Origin: Gnetum montanum
Taxonomy: Eukaryota; Streptophyta; Gnetopsida; Gnetales; Gnetaceae
NCBI GenBank assembly: GCA_015680685.1
Contig: MNCI01002813.1
Span: forward strand, 1-64,000
Direction: 5' to 3'
Length of the DNA stretch: 64,000 bases
Below the pieces are notes generated by a model. The model had not been told where the DNA came from and searched no databases. It saw only the letters and a list, made by a program, of their open reading frames with translations. The translations under genes were made by a program, and so were the position numbers. Numbering within the stretch: position 1 is the stretch's first letter; the number at the start of each line of letters is the position of its first letter. Shown here piece by piece: positions 36,342-47,186 of this stretch.

Positions 36342-37721
36342 AAGATTTTTAGAACCAATTGTGGTTTAAGGATTCGAAGCCCTCGTGACATTGGGTTGTT
36401 GCGGTTGAGTGGGGAATAACCCTTGCATTGTTGGACCGGTTGATAGTGGTGCTATCAGTGTAAGAGTGGTGGACAGATTCAGAGGATGGTATGCATGTGG
36501 TGTGTCTCTCCTAGGAGAAAGATTCTTATAGTACTCCCAAACTTGGTAGTGACATTGTAGGGTAACATGACCAACAGAGTCACTTGGAGAGATTGGCTAC
36601 TGCACATAGTAGCCATATGGATCCGGTTGTCGGTAAGGGTATTGTTGCCTTAGCAGTGGCATCCCCCATGACTATGGGTATTGCCACTTCTAGTGTTGTT
36701 CCATAGGTTTTGGTGGAGTTCCACTTGGATAATACGTTAATGGTTGGTGGAACTACCTTGGGTTACCTTGGGGATAAGGTAACCATCGGGGTGCTTGCCA
36801 TTTGTTAAGTTGTGGGTTAAGTGCATACACCGTAGACTCTTGTAGATGTAAGCTTAGTGGGCAACATTCCTTAGGATGTTCATATTAGTAGATCTCACAT
36901 CCATCATCATTATTTGTATCTGAATCCACAACCTCTTTAGTGATGGCTATTTTACCCTTACCTTTGTTACGTGCATGGTCCAAATCCCTCTTTTTTTTCT
37001 TATCATGGTTACTACTTCGCTCCTTAGACTCCTCTACAATTTTTTAAACAGTTTCAAATCTACTATCTAAGGAGTTCCACATTTTATCTACCTTAGCCAA
37101 CACTTATATTATTAATTTATTAAGTAGCAAGGTTTTCCTACTCACCAACTCTTTGAGTGGTGACTCATCCTCCCCCTCATAGAATCTTACTCCCCTCTTT
37201 CAAAGGGAAGGATCGTGGTTATACTCTTCCACACTTTCTCTCTTACATAGCTCTCCTTCTTTCTTAGCTATTTTCTCTAACAATCTATGAAACTCATGGG
37301 ACCTAAGTTCAGTTAATATCTGTTGGGCATATGTCCCAAGGGTTCTCCTGGTTTCATGTCTTATCCCATCTACGAGATGGTGTAGTTGCTCCCATTGTGC
37401 GTAACCATGGCCTAGGCAATAATGTAGCAATGCATAATATCAGCCCATGGTAGCATCCAAGGGTTCATGATTACCTTACTTCCATCCTTGGATCTACTTT
37501 CGCAAGTTGAACACTTGAGAGTATGTTTGATATTTATTGTTAAACAATTCTAGCATCATACTCCACCTTCAAATGGATTCTGGTTCTAAGGACCGGTACC
37601 AGCTTTCCACTTATTTTATAAGTGTCCTTGGGAACAACTTTAATTTTTTCCACTCATTTTCAATGTTCTAAAAGGCACAGGCATCGTGAAATTCTTGTAA
37701 GTGATTTTCTGGATCAACGTT
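36342..37721 (-). pseudogene. ATH-3 gag, 5'-truncated
   Basis: Gag with HYCLGHGYAQWEQLHHLVDG and RHETRRTLGTYAQQILTELR (about 37,200-37,430), Lys/Glu-rich sequence and a decayed zinc knuckle (CEIY, then YEHPKECC; one Cys lost) near 36,860-36,900, followed by a Pro/Gln/Tyr-rich tail. It aligns with ATH-1 along its length. The N-terminal part, primer site and most of the LTR downstream half are lost at a deletion joining gag to LTR at about 37,722. Confidence 0.83.
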
Positions 37722-38187
37722 ATTGGGATTACCAAATGCTATTTGTTACTGGGTTACTAAGCGTAGCACACGTGCTCGAAGTGGTCGTACTGAATGCACT
37801 TAAATAGGAGTTGAGGGTTGAGAGAGATTAATTATCTAAGAAAGAATTTAAGCATTTAACATTAATTAAATCCTAATTAGCTTAGTCCATGCACTGCAAG
37901 GTTTATAAGAAAGTTCGTCTTTATTTCTGTACACAAATGTGTACTCAGGTATAATTTGCTCGAATAAAGATCCATTCACTTTAAGAATCTTACTACAAGT
38001 ACATGGAAATTATTCTATCTTTGGAATGTTAAAACTACTAGATTTTAGCCAAGGATCTAGATCTAGATGAGGAAACAAGGGAAAGTTACCTCTTATTTAT
38101 AGAACTGACGATAGGCTGCGATATCGTGTACACGATATCGCAGGGGCTGACGTGATATCATAGCCCATGCAATATCATGCCCCATTA
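37722..38187 (-). repeat. ATH-3 5' LTR, partial
   Basis: The first ~466 bp of the LTR (U3 and beyond) remain. The outer end reads CCCCATTA (family CCCATCA) and is followed by the GTTAT duplication. The inner end joins gag near a short TATTGGG/TACTGGG similarity. A TATA box lies at 38,094-38,101. Confidence 0.85.
38116..38143. promoter_or_regulatory. Perfect 28-bp palindrome in the ATH-3 5' LTR
   Basis: Both 14-base arms read CTGCGATATCGTGT on their own strand, without a spacer. It lies between the LTR end and the TATA box. It is the best-preserved copy of the GATATCG module seen in all ATH LTRs. A role as dimeric factor site or methylation target is inferred only. Confidence 0.6.
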
Positions 38188-39515
38188 GTTATCTAATCGT
38201 TGTGCATACTAATCATAATTCCATCTATTTCCTAATGAAAAAGCTCACAATCAACCCATGCTTCATTAAGTGGCTGGTAAGCTTGTAGGAATTTAATATT
38301 ATGATCAATAAAAAGGGATTTGAAAATATTATTGTCAACCATTTATCCTAACTCTGACGGGACCGCAAAGCATATGAAGACCTAATATCATATCAATTCC
38401 TAGATGATATCCTATTTGTCACTATTATACAAGCTCCCTCTTTAGCAGTCATTCCTTGGTTTGCTAACATACTCACATATCTAATAGAGCAAAGGGTCCC
38501 TATTAAGTGGAACTAAAGGAAGATTCAAAAACTTTAGCACTAAGAAAAATGCTACCTGGAGACTAATGGCAACATCTACAAAATTTGTGCTAATTCCCTT
38601 GTTTGCTAGTGTGTTCCAAAGGAGAACTAGTTATGGGATCAATAGGATGCCCATGAAGGACCTTCTAGTGGGTCCTATGCAAGCAAATGAACAACCATTA
38701 AAATCCTTATGGTTAGATACTTTTGGCTCACCCTATTCTAAGACACACAAGTTTGCCCAAGCATGTGAAAGATGCTAGAGAGATGTTGTGTCAACAAGAT
38801 TTAATATATGGGGAATTGAGTATATGGTCCAAATATTATCCATGTTAATTGGAAAATCCTATATCCTAGTAGCCATTGACCATTGCACCAAATGGGTTGA
38901 AGCAATTTTAGTATTAGATTGCATAGTAACCATTGCTACTAAATTCTTTTTTTTTTTTGGAAAAAGGTCAGGAGGCTATATTAATAGAGAAACAAAAGTA
39001 CAAACAATTGCAAGAGTTGTCACCAGTGGAGAAACTACCTATAAAAGTTGAATGAAAAAATTATCTACTGTATCTAAACTTGACCTTGACCTAGATCTAG
39101 CACAAAAAAAATGTTTAATGAATTTGAATTAGCTAGATAAAAATATAATGGTTGTCTTCATGCATAAAGAGATTCATAATGTCTACTTTAAACAATGGCA
39201 TGATAGTAAAATAAGACACTTAGAACTTAAACCGGGGGATGAATTTTTTTATTATAATTGCACCCATGTACCAAGAAAGACAAAATTCCAAACATTGTGG
39301 AAGTGACCCTACCTTATCCAAATTGTTTAAAAATTTGATGATTTACAGATTCACAATCCTTCTATGCTCAACAAACTAATTTTGGTCAATATTCAATAAG
39401 TGGAACCACTTTGAAAACCATTTAACATAGATCACACCACCTACGACACCGCCTAAGCTAGATCCATCTTTAGAATTTTCACCCTCAAACATAGTCATGG
39501 GGGAGCTAACACCTT
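38188..39515 (+). pseudogene. ATH-4 pol, second part: RNase H end and integrase remnant
   Basis: Resumes RNase H after ATH-3: VVHTNHNSIYFLMKKLTINP, then FIKWLVSLxEFNIMI. Integrase shows FNIWGIEYM (first catalytic Asp replaced by Glu) and SYILVAIDHCTKWVEA near 38,860. It is then interrupted at a poly-T run (38,950) by about 100 bp of foreign-looking sequence. Only the C-terminal part follows (LDLDLAQKK, KPGDEFFYY, KFQTLWK). An AGTCATGGGGGA motif at 39,493 resembles the post-integrase polypurine copies of ATH-3. Decayed throughout. Confidence 0.8.
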
Positions 39516-40189
39516 ACTGATGAGGGCTAATAAGACAATTTTCAATTTCTAACATTTTCTTTTTTTATTCTTTTCTTATCTCCTTACCCATTTTCTAATT
39601 TTTATTTTCATTTTTTCAAGTCTTAATTTTTTCATTTTGTTATACATCTTGTTCATACTATGTTTTATTTGATGTAATTTACATGGTAATGAAGGCATGA
39701 CACCATGCTAATTGTGAGAGTATATTCCATATCATTCACATGAAAATACTATCTTTTCAACACTTAGTGAGATCCCTTAGATTATTCCTCCACCTTCAAT
39801 TAATAAGAGGCCACAACCAGGTGTGTAATGTCATTTTGATCATTTCAATAACTTTAAATAAGCCTCTCTAGTCAATAAACCAAATAGGAGGAGGAAGGAC
39901 CAAGGAAAGATGGAAAATACTATGAGATCAAGGGGATTTGTTGATTTCTCAAAATACCATCCCAAAAACAATTATTTTAACAAATAATCACATTGAATAA
40001 GATCATAATAATGAATAGGGGGATGCATCTATGAAACAAGCCCACTTGGTGAGTCACTAGAAGGGCATGTGATCCATCTCTAAAGATAGTCCTCTATCAA
40101 GTGAGTGGTTAATTAATTAACAAACTCAATTGACCTTGATATGTCATTGTACGAGCATGTGACCCATGTTCAAAGGTATACCTCTAACA
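39516..40189. other. No gene seen; ATH-4 3' non-coding DNA
   Basis: T-rich sequence after integrase, then AATCAAGGGG-type sequence like that downstream of ATH-2 gag. The motif GCATGTGACCCATG occurs at 40,069 and 40,153 (84 bp apart) and again at 41,202. No LTR end found. Confidence 0.45.
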
Positions 40190-40870
40190 AGAAAACATCT
40201 TTGGCAACTAGTTTCAACATGTGAGAAGAATAGTATATGAACCATGTATGAAGGGATTTGCCATTTAAGTCATTTAAATTTAGCATTATTGGGGAAGCCT
40301 ATGTGGAAAATTTACATAGGTGAAAAACCATGGATAAAAGTCATGACACCTAAGTACCTATCTAACAACATGCTTTTTCATAATGCTCCATCCATTGTTC
40401 ATGCTTGTTCGACATGGAGAAGTTTTGAAAAATTAAAGCATTGGATCCAATCAAATATGTGGGTTCATAATGAAATAATTTGATGGGATGATTATTGTCT
40501 ATATATGATCATTTAAGCATATAAAAATTTAGTGCCTCATATTAAAGAACCAATTAAAGAATCTTGGTGACATGGTGTGATAATACCAAAATGAAAAATT
40601 TTATGTCAAAGTGTCTACATGAAAATTTACATATAAGCTTACTTTTATTTCATAAGGGATTAATTACCAATGATAAGTGTGTGTTGTGAAGTTCAAGAAG
40701 AAACCTTTAATCATTGTTTATTCCATTGTCCTGATGCCTAGTGCTTTTGAAATGAACTCAATTGCATCACTGAAGTATGTTAGCTTATCAATTCCATTCA
40801 TGAATTTATTAATCAAATTCCTCAAAGTTAGGAAAAATAGAAGTGATGTTGAAATAAAAATTTTGCTACT
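40190..40870 (+). pseudogene. LINE fragment: RT end and zinc-binding zf-RVT region
   Basis: The frame at 40,244-40,483 (GICHLSHLNLALLGKPMWKI, then STWRSFEKLKHWIQ) matches the C-terminal part of plant L1-type LINE ORF2. Downstream, CCEVQEETFNHCLFHCPDA (about 40,677-40,740) matches the zf-RVT zinc-binding region. Stops and shifts are present. It is a different LINE piece from the one at 23,850. Confidence 0.75.
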
Positions 40871-41809
40871 ATAACACTACATATGGTGTGGATTTCACGC
40901 AATAGCTAGGTTTTTCAACAAGAAAAGAGTAACCCTACCATTCTTGCTAAACATTACATCATTGATTGTTCTATTATTCTAAGACACCATGGCAATGCTC
41001 GCCTAGCTTAATACTACATTTGTTATTGGTTGTTCTATTACTGAGATATGCAATCTTTTTCCAATGTGCTTCATGTATAAAATTTTATTACCAAATGTGC
41101 CCCAACCACCATAGAACTAGGTTTAATTTTTCTTCCAAGAAAAAAAAAGAACTATGTACAAAGGTACTTTTTTGGTAGGAGCATTGGCAATGTGACTAGA
41201 AAGCATGTGACCCATGTCTAAAAATGCATCTCTTACTAATGGCCAAAAGATAACATTCTTTAAGTAATTAATTAATTAATCAAAAATGCACTTCAAGTTA
41301 TTTCCCATGATCCTATGATGACAATTTTAAGGATGGTGCAATGCAATGCCATTGGAAGGAGGTATTACTTGGTCTAGAATCCCAGCAAAAAGACAAGGTG
41401 AGTCACATGAATCATACTACACACATATTATGACTGTGTGAAAGCTACCTCATGTCCAAAGTTCTTCTTTTTCTCTCTCTCTCATTGCATCATCTCATTA
41501 ATTAATTATACATAATTATTTTTAGGCATGTGATAATATGATATTGATATTTACAATTGACTTATGAACATTCTTTTAACTTGAAGTCATGTAGACATTT
41601 TATTACTACTATACCTACAAACATCTTGATCAATGGAAAGGACAGAGGCCTACTATGTTGTGGTGTTGTATTGTCTGCTTTTCATACCCCACTAGATTTT
41701 ATACTAGATGATATAATTTAATTCATCCATTTTCAATTACCTCTATTTCATTTCATAGGAATGCTTCTCCATTGTTTTCTCTTGCATAATTTCCAAGTAT
41801 TCTACCTCA
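40871..41809. other. No gene seen
   Basis: AT-rich spacer with one more GCATGTGACCCATG motif (41,202) and a TTAATTAATTAAT run. No frame recognised. Confidence 0.4.
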
Positions 41810-42080
41810 AAGGCTAGCATTAAATAAGGAAGATGTTCCTATTGAGTACATAAAGTCTATTCAAGACATGTAATAGAGGCACAACTCAAGTTTTTATTAT
41901 CTGTGGAGAAACAATCAACTTCACCATGAAAGTATAGTTACATCAAGGATATACTCTAAGCCCTTATTTATTTGTCATCATTATGGATGAGCGAACTAAA
42001 TAAATACAAGATAATATTTCTTGGTGTATGCTCTTTGCAAATAATATTATGTTAGTGAATAATAATTAGATCAAATCTTT
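41810..42080 (+). pseudogene. LINE RT fragment
   Basis: Short piece of non-LTR RT: LNKEDVPIEYIKSIQDM, then after a shift LHQGYTLSPYLFVIIMDE and WCMLFANNIMLVN. The catalytic FADD box has become FANN. It belongs to the plant LINE group whose RT reads LHQGSALSPYLF. No endonuclease is next to it. Confidence 0.8.
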
Positions 42081-42169
42081 AATTTTAAAAGAAAACATGA
42101 TACGGACTATAAAAAAACCTTTTGCCCCAATCATGAAGCCATTATTCATAAGAAGTATATTATCACTAG

Positions 42170-43060
42170 CATGTTCTTATGATCTATTTTAGTTGGATGT
42201 AAAATCTCTAATTTTAAATGTACATTTACATGAAGAAATATTTTCACACCAACTAAAAGGCTTTATAGATAGTTCATGTTGTAATAATCCGTAGACTTCA
42301 AAATACACTATACAATTGAAAGCAAACTTCTAGAGAATTGTACATAAATTTTGATGGTTATGTACATGAATTGAGATTCAAAATTCATACACAAATAGCA
42401 ATTTTTATGTTTATTCAACTCAAGACTCATGAAGGGTAGTCATACTTCTTTTATATGTTGATGATATAATAATAGTTGGGAAGTCATAAGACCTAATCCA
42501 AAAAGTTAGATGTCATTTAAAATCAAAGCTTAAAATGTCAAATCTTGTTCTACTCAACCACTTTCTTGGTTTTAAACTTGATCAAACATTGAACCATATA
42601 TAAATTACTCAAAAATACATTGTGGAAATTTTGACAAAACATTGTATGTTGGATTGCAAGCCACAAATCACACCACTTGATCCTAGCAGCTATCCAAAGA
42701 AATATGATCCTAAATTACCATCAAAACCTATGGTATTTAGACCATTAATTGAAAAAATTATTTACCTAATTAATATAGGACCAGATATTGCATATTCAAT
42801 AACTCTCCTATCATGGTTTAATCAAAATATAATTCAAAATTGACATTAGCCTTGGAAATTTTCAAGTATTTGAAAGAAACTTAGGATTATGGTAAAACCT
42901 ATGATAGTCCTTCCAAAGTTGATCCAGTGGGATAAACCATCAATAAGACCTATAAACCTATAACCTACTCTAAGACTTGTGATCATTTATGGTTGGAGTA
43001 TTTCCCTATCATGATTAAAGGATATATGTGATAGAGATATGAATTCTAAAGAGGATGTTG
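42170..43060 (+). pseudogene. Ty1/copia reverse transcriptase remnant
   Basis: Copia-type RT motifs in order: LDVKSLILNVHLHEEIF (42,193 on), the catalytic YVDDIII box (42,454-42,465), HFLGFKLDQT, then an open stretch 42,622-42,843 with HCMLDCKPQITPLDPS and IEKIIYLINIGPDIAYS. No integrase, gag or RNase H was found, and LTR ends are not placed. Several stops. Lies between a LINE RT piece and a LINE 3' tail. Confidence 0.85.
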
Positions 43061-43339
43061 GGTATCAATAAGAAAGATCGAATCAACAACCTTCTTATTA
43101 AGGAAAATCTAGAAGTAACCCCCCTACATGAGAAGATATGAAAAAAGCCATTTAAGATAAATTTGTCAAGTACTAAGAAGACCAAATAACACATTTATTA
43201 GAAGAGGTCATTTATTAAAGTTGAAAGAAAATAATAAATAACTAGACCAAAACATATTTGGTTTACAAGTATAAAGAAAGATATCTAAGATTTGGGTATT
43301 AATGCTAATTTGTCTATTAATGTAAGGGAATGATAAAAA

Positions 43340-43400
43340 AGAATTCGTAGAGTCAACCCCATCTAGTTAGGATAAGCCTAGGATAATGATTATGATGATG
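43340..43400 (+). mobile_element. LINE 3' tail
   Basis: AGTCAACCCCATCTAGTTAG, then GGATAAGCCTAGGATAATGA and an ATGATGATG run, is the typical 3' end of plant LINEs (GACCCC...TAGTTGGGA...TTGTTG-type tail). It may belong to the RT fragment at 41,810, with copia sequence between them. Confidence 0.6.
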
Positions 43401-45330
43401 ATATAAGGAACTACTTAAAGAATCAAGGAACTTGTATGTATGCATTGTAAATTCTCCTTATTCTCTCTTCAGGTAATTCATGTAAATCTCTTGATCAATT
43501 AGAGCAGTTAAAAATTAGTAGCAAATTAGTCTTTCAAAGAAAGGGATTTAATCTAGTGGCATATCAAATTAGAACATCATCAAAGTATTTTCAAAATAGT
43601 AGTTTTTCAGTTTCAAAAACCTTAAGGATTATAGTTAATTCAACAAACTATGCTATAATTGCTTTATGAATTGAGAGTGAAGAGTTGCAATTTGTAAAAA
43701 CTCTAAGAATTCTATTCATTTAGGAAAATGATTAGTGCAAGTAGTTGTATGTTCCAAGAGGGATTCAAAGTCATTTAGTGAAGTTTATCAAATTTGTACT
43801 CTACACTCTTGAAAGAGTTCAATCTTATCAGCAATTAGTCTGAGTTATTTGTATAGTTTTTGGTAAAATATTAAAACCAAATTTCTAAAGAAGAAAGGTA
43901 GGTTGGGTGGACTACTAACTAAGAAGCACCAACCTAGGAACCCTACTTACAAACATCGATGTGTTCAATTTTTGTTGAAAGCACTATTAATTAAATATTT
44001 TCCTCACCTTAACAAAGCAAAGCAAAGATTTTGATAAAAAAAGATTATTTCACTGCATCCTTCATGACTAATTAAAGTTTAGCAATGTTCATATATCTCA
44101 CTACTTGTAAGAAGAAAATTTTACAACTCTTAAAGGAAAAAAGAAGTTTCAAGAGCTGGTTCTATTCATCCCCCCTTATCTTGAGTTTGGAAAGATCATA
44201 ATAACCCTCTACTAATAAGGAAGATGACCCCATTTTCAGTTCTATCAATTAATACCATGCAAAAAGATATCGCCATTTTAAGTTAGGGCATTCATTTATA
44301 ATTTCAGAATGTACAAGATTTATGCAAGAGGAATGTCTCCACTTTTTATTTTGGATGAAGTGGAATGTACTTTAATATTATATTGCTAAATTCAATCCAA
44401 AGAAAAAAGAATATCTATGTCAAAATAAAAATGAAAATTAATTGTACAATCTCAAAGCAAAGACAACAATTTATAGGCACACTATTATGATTTTTCTTTT
44501 AAGTTACTATACCTTTTCTAAAATTTGTAATTCTCTTGTAGTAATATCTAGTGCAAGTGCATAACCTATTAATCACAAAATAGTTAAATTTAACACAATC
44601 ATGAATTATAGAAGTAGTCCAAAAATATAAATACTAAGACTCTTGTCAATTGTGAGAAGCATTTAACATAGCTAGCAATAAAATAGTATAAATTTAGTAA
44701 TGTGTGATGTAATGTTGTTTTCTTATGCCTCTTAACAGAATAACACTGCTAGAAAATAATCATGCCAACAGAAAATTAGATAATATCATTGATTCACTAG
44801 TAATAATAAGATTTCATACAAAGATCTTTGATCTATGTACATACAATTTTTCACTGCAAAAGAAAAAGAACTTTATTAAATCTGATTGATAGATGTCATC
44901 CAAAGGGCATAGCCCAAAAGGTTAGTTAAAGATCCCCAGTAAGTGGCTTCTGGTATGAACTAGACATCCAAAGGGGAACATATTAGAAAAGAAATAAATA
45001 TATAAAGGTTAGTAGGAGGATGGAGAGAGTCTCTCACTATCCAAGCACATAGAAGTGGCAAAAATAAAAACATTTTATTTATTTATTCATATATTCATTT
45101 TGGAGGGAGAGGGAGATGGAATGAAAAGAAAACATCCAGTAAATTATTGGTGACTCTAGGGGGTTTTCTCAACTGTAAGATATTCCAATTTCCATTCTAG
45201 CAACCAAATTTTCCAAGTTCACAAAGTAATGATTTTAGTTCATGTTTAAATTTCTATGTTTTTTTTCATTTCGGATCTACAATTTTGTTTCCATTTTCAC
45301 CATCATTTACATTTTTTTTATGTTCTATAA
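43401..45330. other. No gene seen
   Basis: AT-rich DNA without a recognisable frame. A C-rich motif CTATTCATCCCCCCTTATC at 44,162 resembles sequences near copia LTR ends, but I found no partner. Confidence 0.35.
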
Positions 45331-45480
45331 GTCCCTGGGTGATCAACTAGACCATCTAGGACACCTTAAATCCCATGTTTTGGAGGCCCTTGGGATTCAA
45401 GGCTAAAACTATTCTAGCACTTGAGATATTCCAGTTTTCGTTCCAAGAACCAATTTTCCATGTACAATAAACCTCTCATC
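45331..45480 (+). repeat. Tat LTR module, copy 2
   Basis: AAGTCCCTGGGTGATCAACT, then AGACCATCTAGGACACCTTA, matches 18,340-18,500 and 54,950-55,050. No Tat coding sequence adjoins it, so this is an isolated LTR piece. Confidence 0.6.
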
Positions 45481-45872
45481 TTCTTTTGTAATTTTTTTAA
45501 ATATTTAATACACTTTAAACGTTTATACCCAAAAAAACTACCAGGTCCATCCATGAGCTACTAAAATTATTATAAGCACAAACTACATCTTTTAATCACC
45601 AACGTTGCCTTCTTAGACTTGACAATAATGTAAGACATAAGCTGATTTAAAAATTTAAAATAAAATGAAATGAAATTGAAGTTTTATTACATCCAAAGAC
45701 CCATATGATCTATTGGATAAATATTACATTTTCATGAAAAATAAAAATAGACTCTACAAATTGACCAAACACCAATGAGGGTAGCAAAAGAAAATCATAC
45801 AAGTTTTTTGTTGTAACATTATACCACTATCTCAAACATGAGACTTTCATAGAACTTAGGTAGAACATAATA

Positions 45873-45962
45873 GTGAGTCAAATTAGCATACTCATTGGAA
45901 TTCAACCTGTCCCTTGAAAACTATAAGTCACATGCTCTAACCAATTGAACAATAGCTCACTA
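45873..45962 (-). pseudogene. tRNA-like sequence, possibly tRNA-Ile(UAU)-derived
   Basis: On the minus strand an A-box-like TTCAATTGGTTAGAGC, an anticodon-loop-like CTTATAG and a B-box-like GGTTGAATTCC (45,897-45,907) occur in the right order and spacing. Stems pair poorly, so it is probably a decayed tRNA gene or tRNA-derived SINE head. Confidence 0.4.
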
Positions 45963-46140
45963 ACAAAACAACAAAGAGAAGAGATCATGCATTCAACCAT
46001 AATGATACATTAAGATAAGTTCACACAGACGTTTCAAACATTTAAGTGGTTATTCTAAAACCCGGTAGCAGTGCACAACTTCAACAAAAGGAATGTGTTA
46101 TGAATAGGTAAAAAAATGGATATCATTGGAAATACATCAT

Positions 46141-46311
46141 ATAACCTTCAACAAAATCCATTACATCTGCTCCAAGCACATCCCATTCCTTCTTTCCAAT
46201 AATAGCTACCAGCTCAACCTCATGATCTAATGACTATAAAGGATGTGGTATTTCAATGGTACCTCCATTCTCTATATACGATGATGTTGGCTTCAAAAAT
46301 AAAATAGGTTC
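46141..46311 (-). pseudogene. Acylpyruvase FAHD1-like gene fragment, one exon
   Basis: The minus-strand frame starts right after a good 3' splice site (ATATTTCAG) and reads EPILFLKPTSSYIENGG, TIEIPHPL, a stop, then SLDHEVELVAIIGKK and DVMDFVEGY. This matches the N-terminal third of plant FAHD1-type acylpyruvase/oxaloacetate decarboxylase, a mitochondrial-type enzyme of the fumarylacetoacetate hydrolase family. The HEVEL segment carries the family's metal-binding Glu pair. One in-frame TAG and the absence of the rest (about 220 residues are usual) make it a gene fragment. No adjoining exon was found within 1 kb on either side. It is the only recognisable host-gene sequence in the window. Confidence 0.8.
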
Positions 46312-46379
46312 CTGAAATATTATTTATAGACAAAATTAGTAATAGTAACCATTATAAAAATTTCTCTAATTTGTTTACG

Positions 46380-46670
46380 TTAGTAAGAAACAAAAAAGTT
46401 GGCTACGTTCCTGTTACAGTAGGCGAACTCAAAGCTACATTTATCTTCGAGTTTGTGTACATCCAAAGGAAGGTTTTCTTGTACCTTTGCATAGAGGAAG
46501 TTGTAACACTTGTGTTGCTAGGCTAGGCCCTCAGGTCCCCAGTTTTGGATCTTGAGGAATCGATGTGTTTCTAGCATTGGTTTCAACAGTTGTTCAGCAT
46601 CGGTGGTGCCTTGAATTGTGATGGGGACCTCCATGTTGAAGGTGTTAACAACGGTAGTCATAGAAGTCAT
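46380..46670 (-). pseudogene. Unrecognised 97-codon frame with one internal stop
   Basis: I do not recognise the product. A frame from ATG (46,668-46,670) to TAA (46,380-46,382) reads MTSMTTVVNTFNMEVPITIQ, then TDAEQLLKPMLETHRFLK, NWGPEGLA, a TAG, then CYNFLYAKVQENLPLDVHKL. Its balanced, varied codon use stands out from the surrounding AT-rich DNA. It lies 68 bp upstream, in transcription sense, of the FAHD1-like exon, so the two may have moved together. It could be part of a captured gene or of an unknown element. Confidence 0.4.
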
Positions 46671-46748
46671 TACTACTAAGCTAGGCAGTTTTGCAAATGT
46701 GAAAAGTGAGGAAATCAGAAAGCTAAGAAATTTTGCAAACTGAGAAGA

Positions 46749-47086
46749 GCAAATAAGTTGACAAGCAATTAAAAGGAAGGCTTTATGTCTTGCAGGGCTC
46801 CTCTGGAACCGTCGAGGTAACCAGTCTATATCACACGATGTGTAAACAACTACAAAAGGATGTCACATTTATGCTAGTGTGTGATAGGGTATAGAACGCA
46901 TGCAAGACTACCATAAAAAAGGCAAATAAACTGGCAATTGGAGGCTTTACATCTTGTAGGGTTCCTAGTGAACCGTCAAGGTAACCAATCTACACTGCAC
47001 AACACGTAAAAAACCATAGAAGGGTGTCAAGATTACACTAATATGTATTAGGGTGCAGAAGGCTTACAAGACTACCGTGACACGTG
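46749..47086. repeat. Two-copy tandem duplication, unit ~173 bp
   Basis: Units at about 46,749-46,921 and 46,922-47,086 share GCAAATAA, GGCTTTA, GAACCGTC and AGGTAACCA blocks and a closing CAAGACTACC, with many substitutions. No gene in it. Confidence 0.65.
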
Positions 47087-47186
47087 GAAAGGCACTGAAG
47101 GACCTTCTTCTAGTGCTAGAAAGACTGTAGCAACCAAAAATATCTACAGCTAGAAAAACACCAAGGGGCCATCATTTGCTAAACAG

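Larger units (their letters stand above)
26864..38187 (-). mobile_element. ATH-3, Athila-like LTR element with gag and pol, nested
   Basis: An 11,324-bp minus-strand element flanked by perfect GTTAT duplications (26,859-26,863 and 38,188-38,192). It includes SOLO-B; without it the length is about 8.36 kb. In its own sense: truncated 5' LTR, deletion of the primer site and gag start, gag, protease, RT (split by SOLO-B), RNase H, integrase, non-coding 3' region, polypurine tract, 3' LTR. There is no second RNase H. It lies within RNase H of ATH-4. This is the most complete enzyme-coding Athila-like copy here. Confidence 0.93.

Noticed and set aside
44150-44190. Possible copia LTR end (CTATTCATCCCCCC)
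   Set aside because: No matching second LTR or primer site found nearby.
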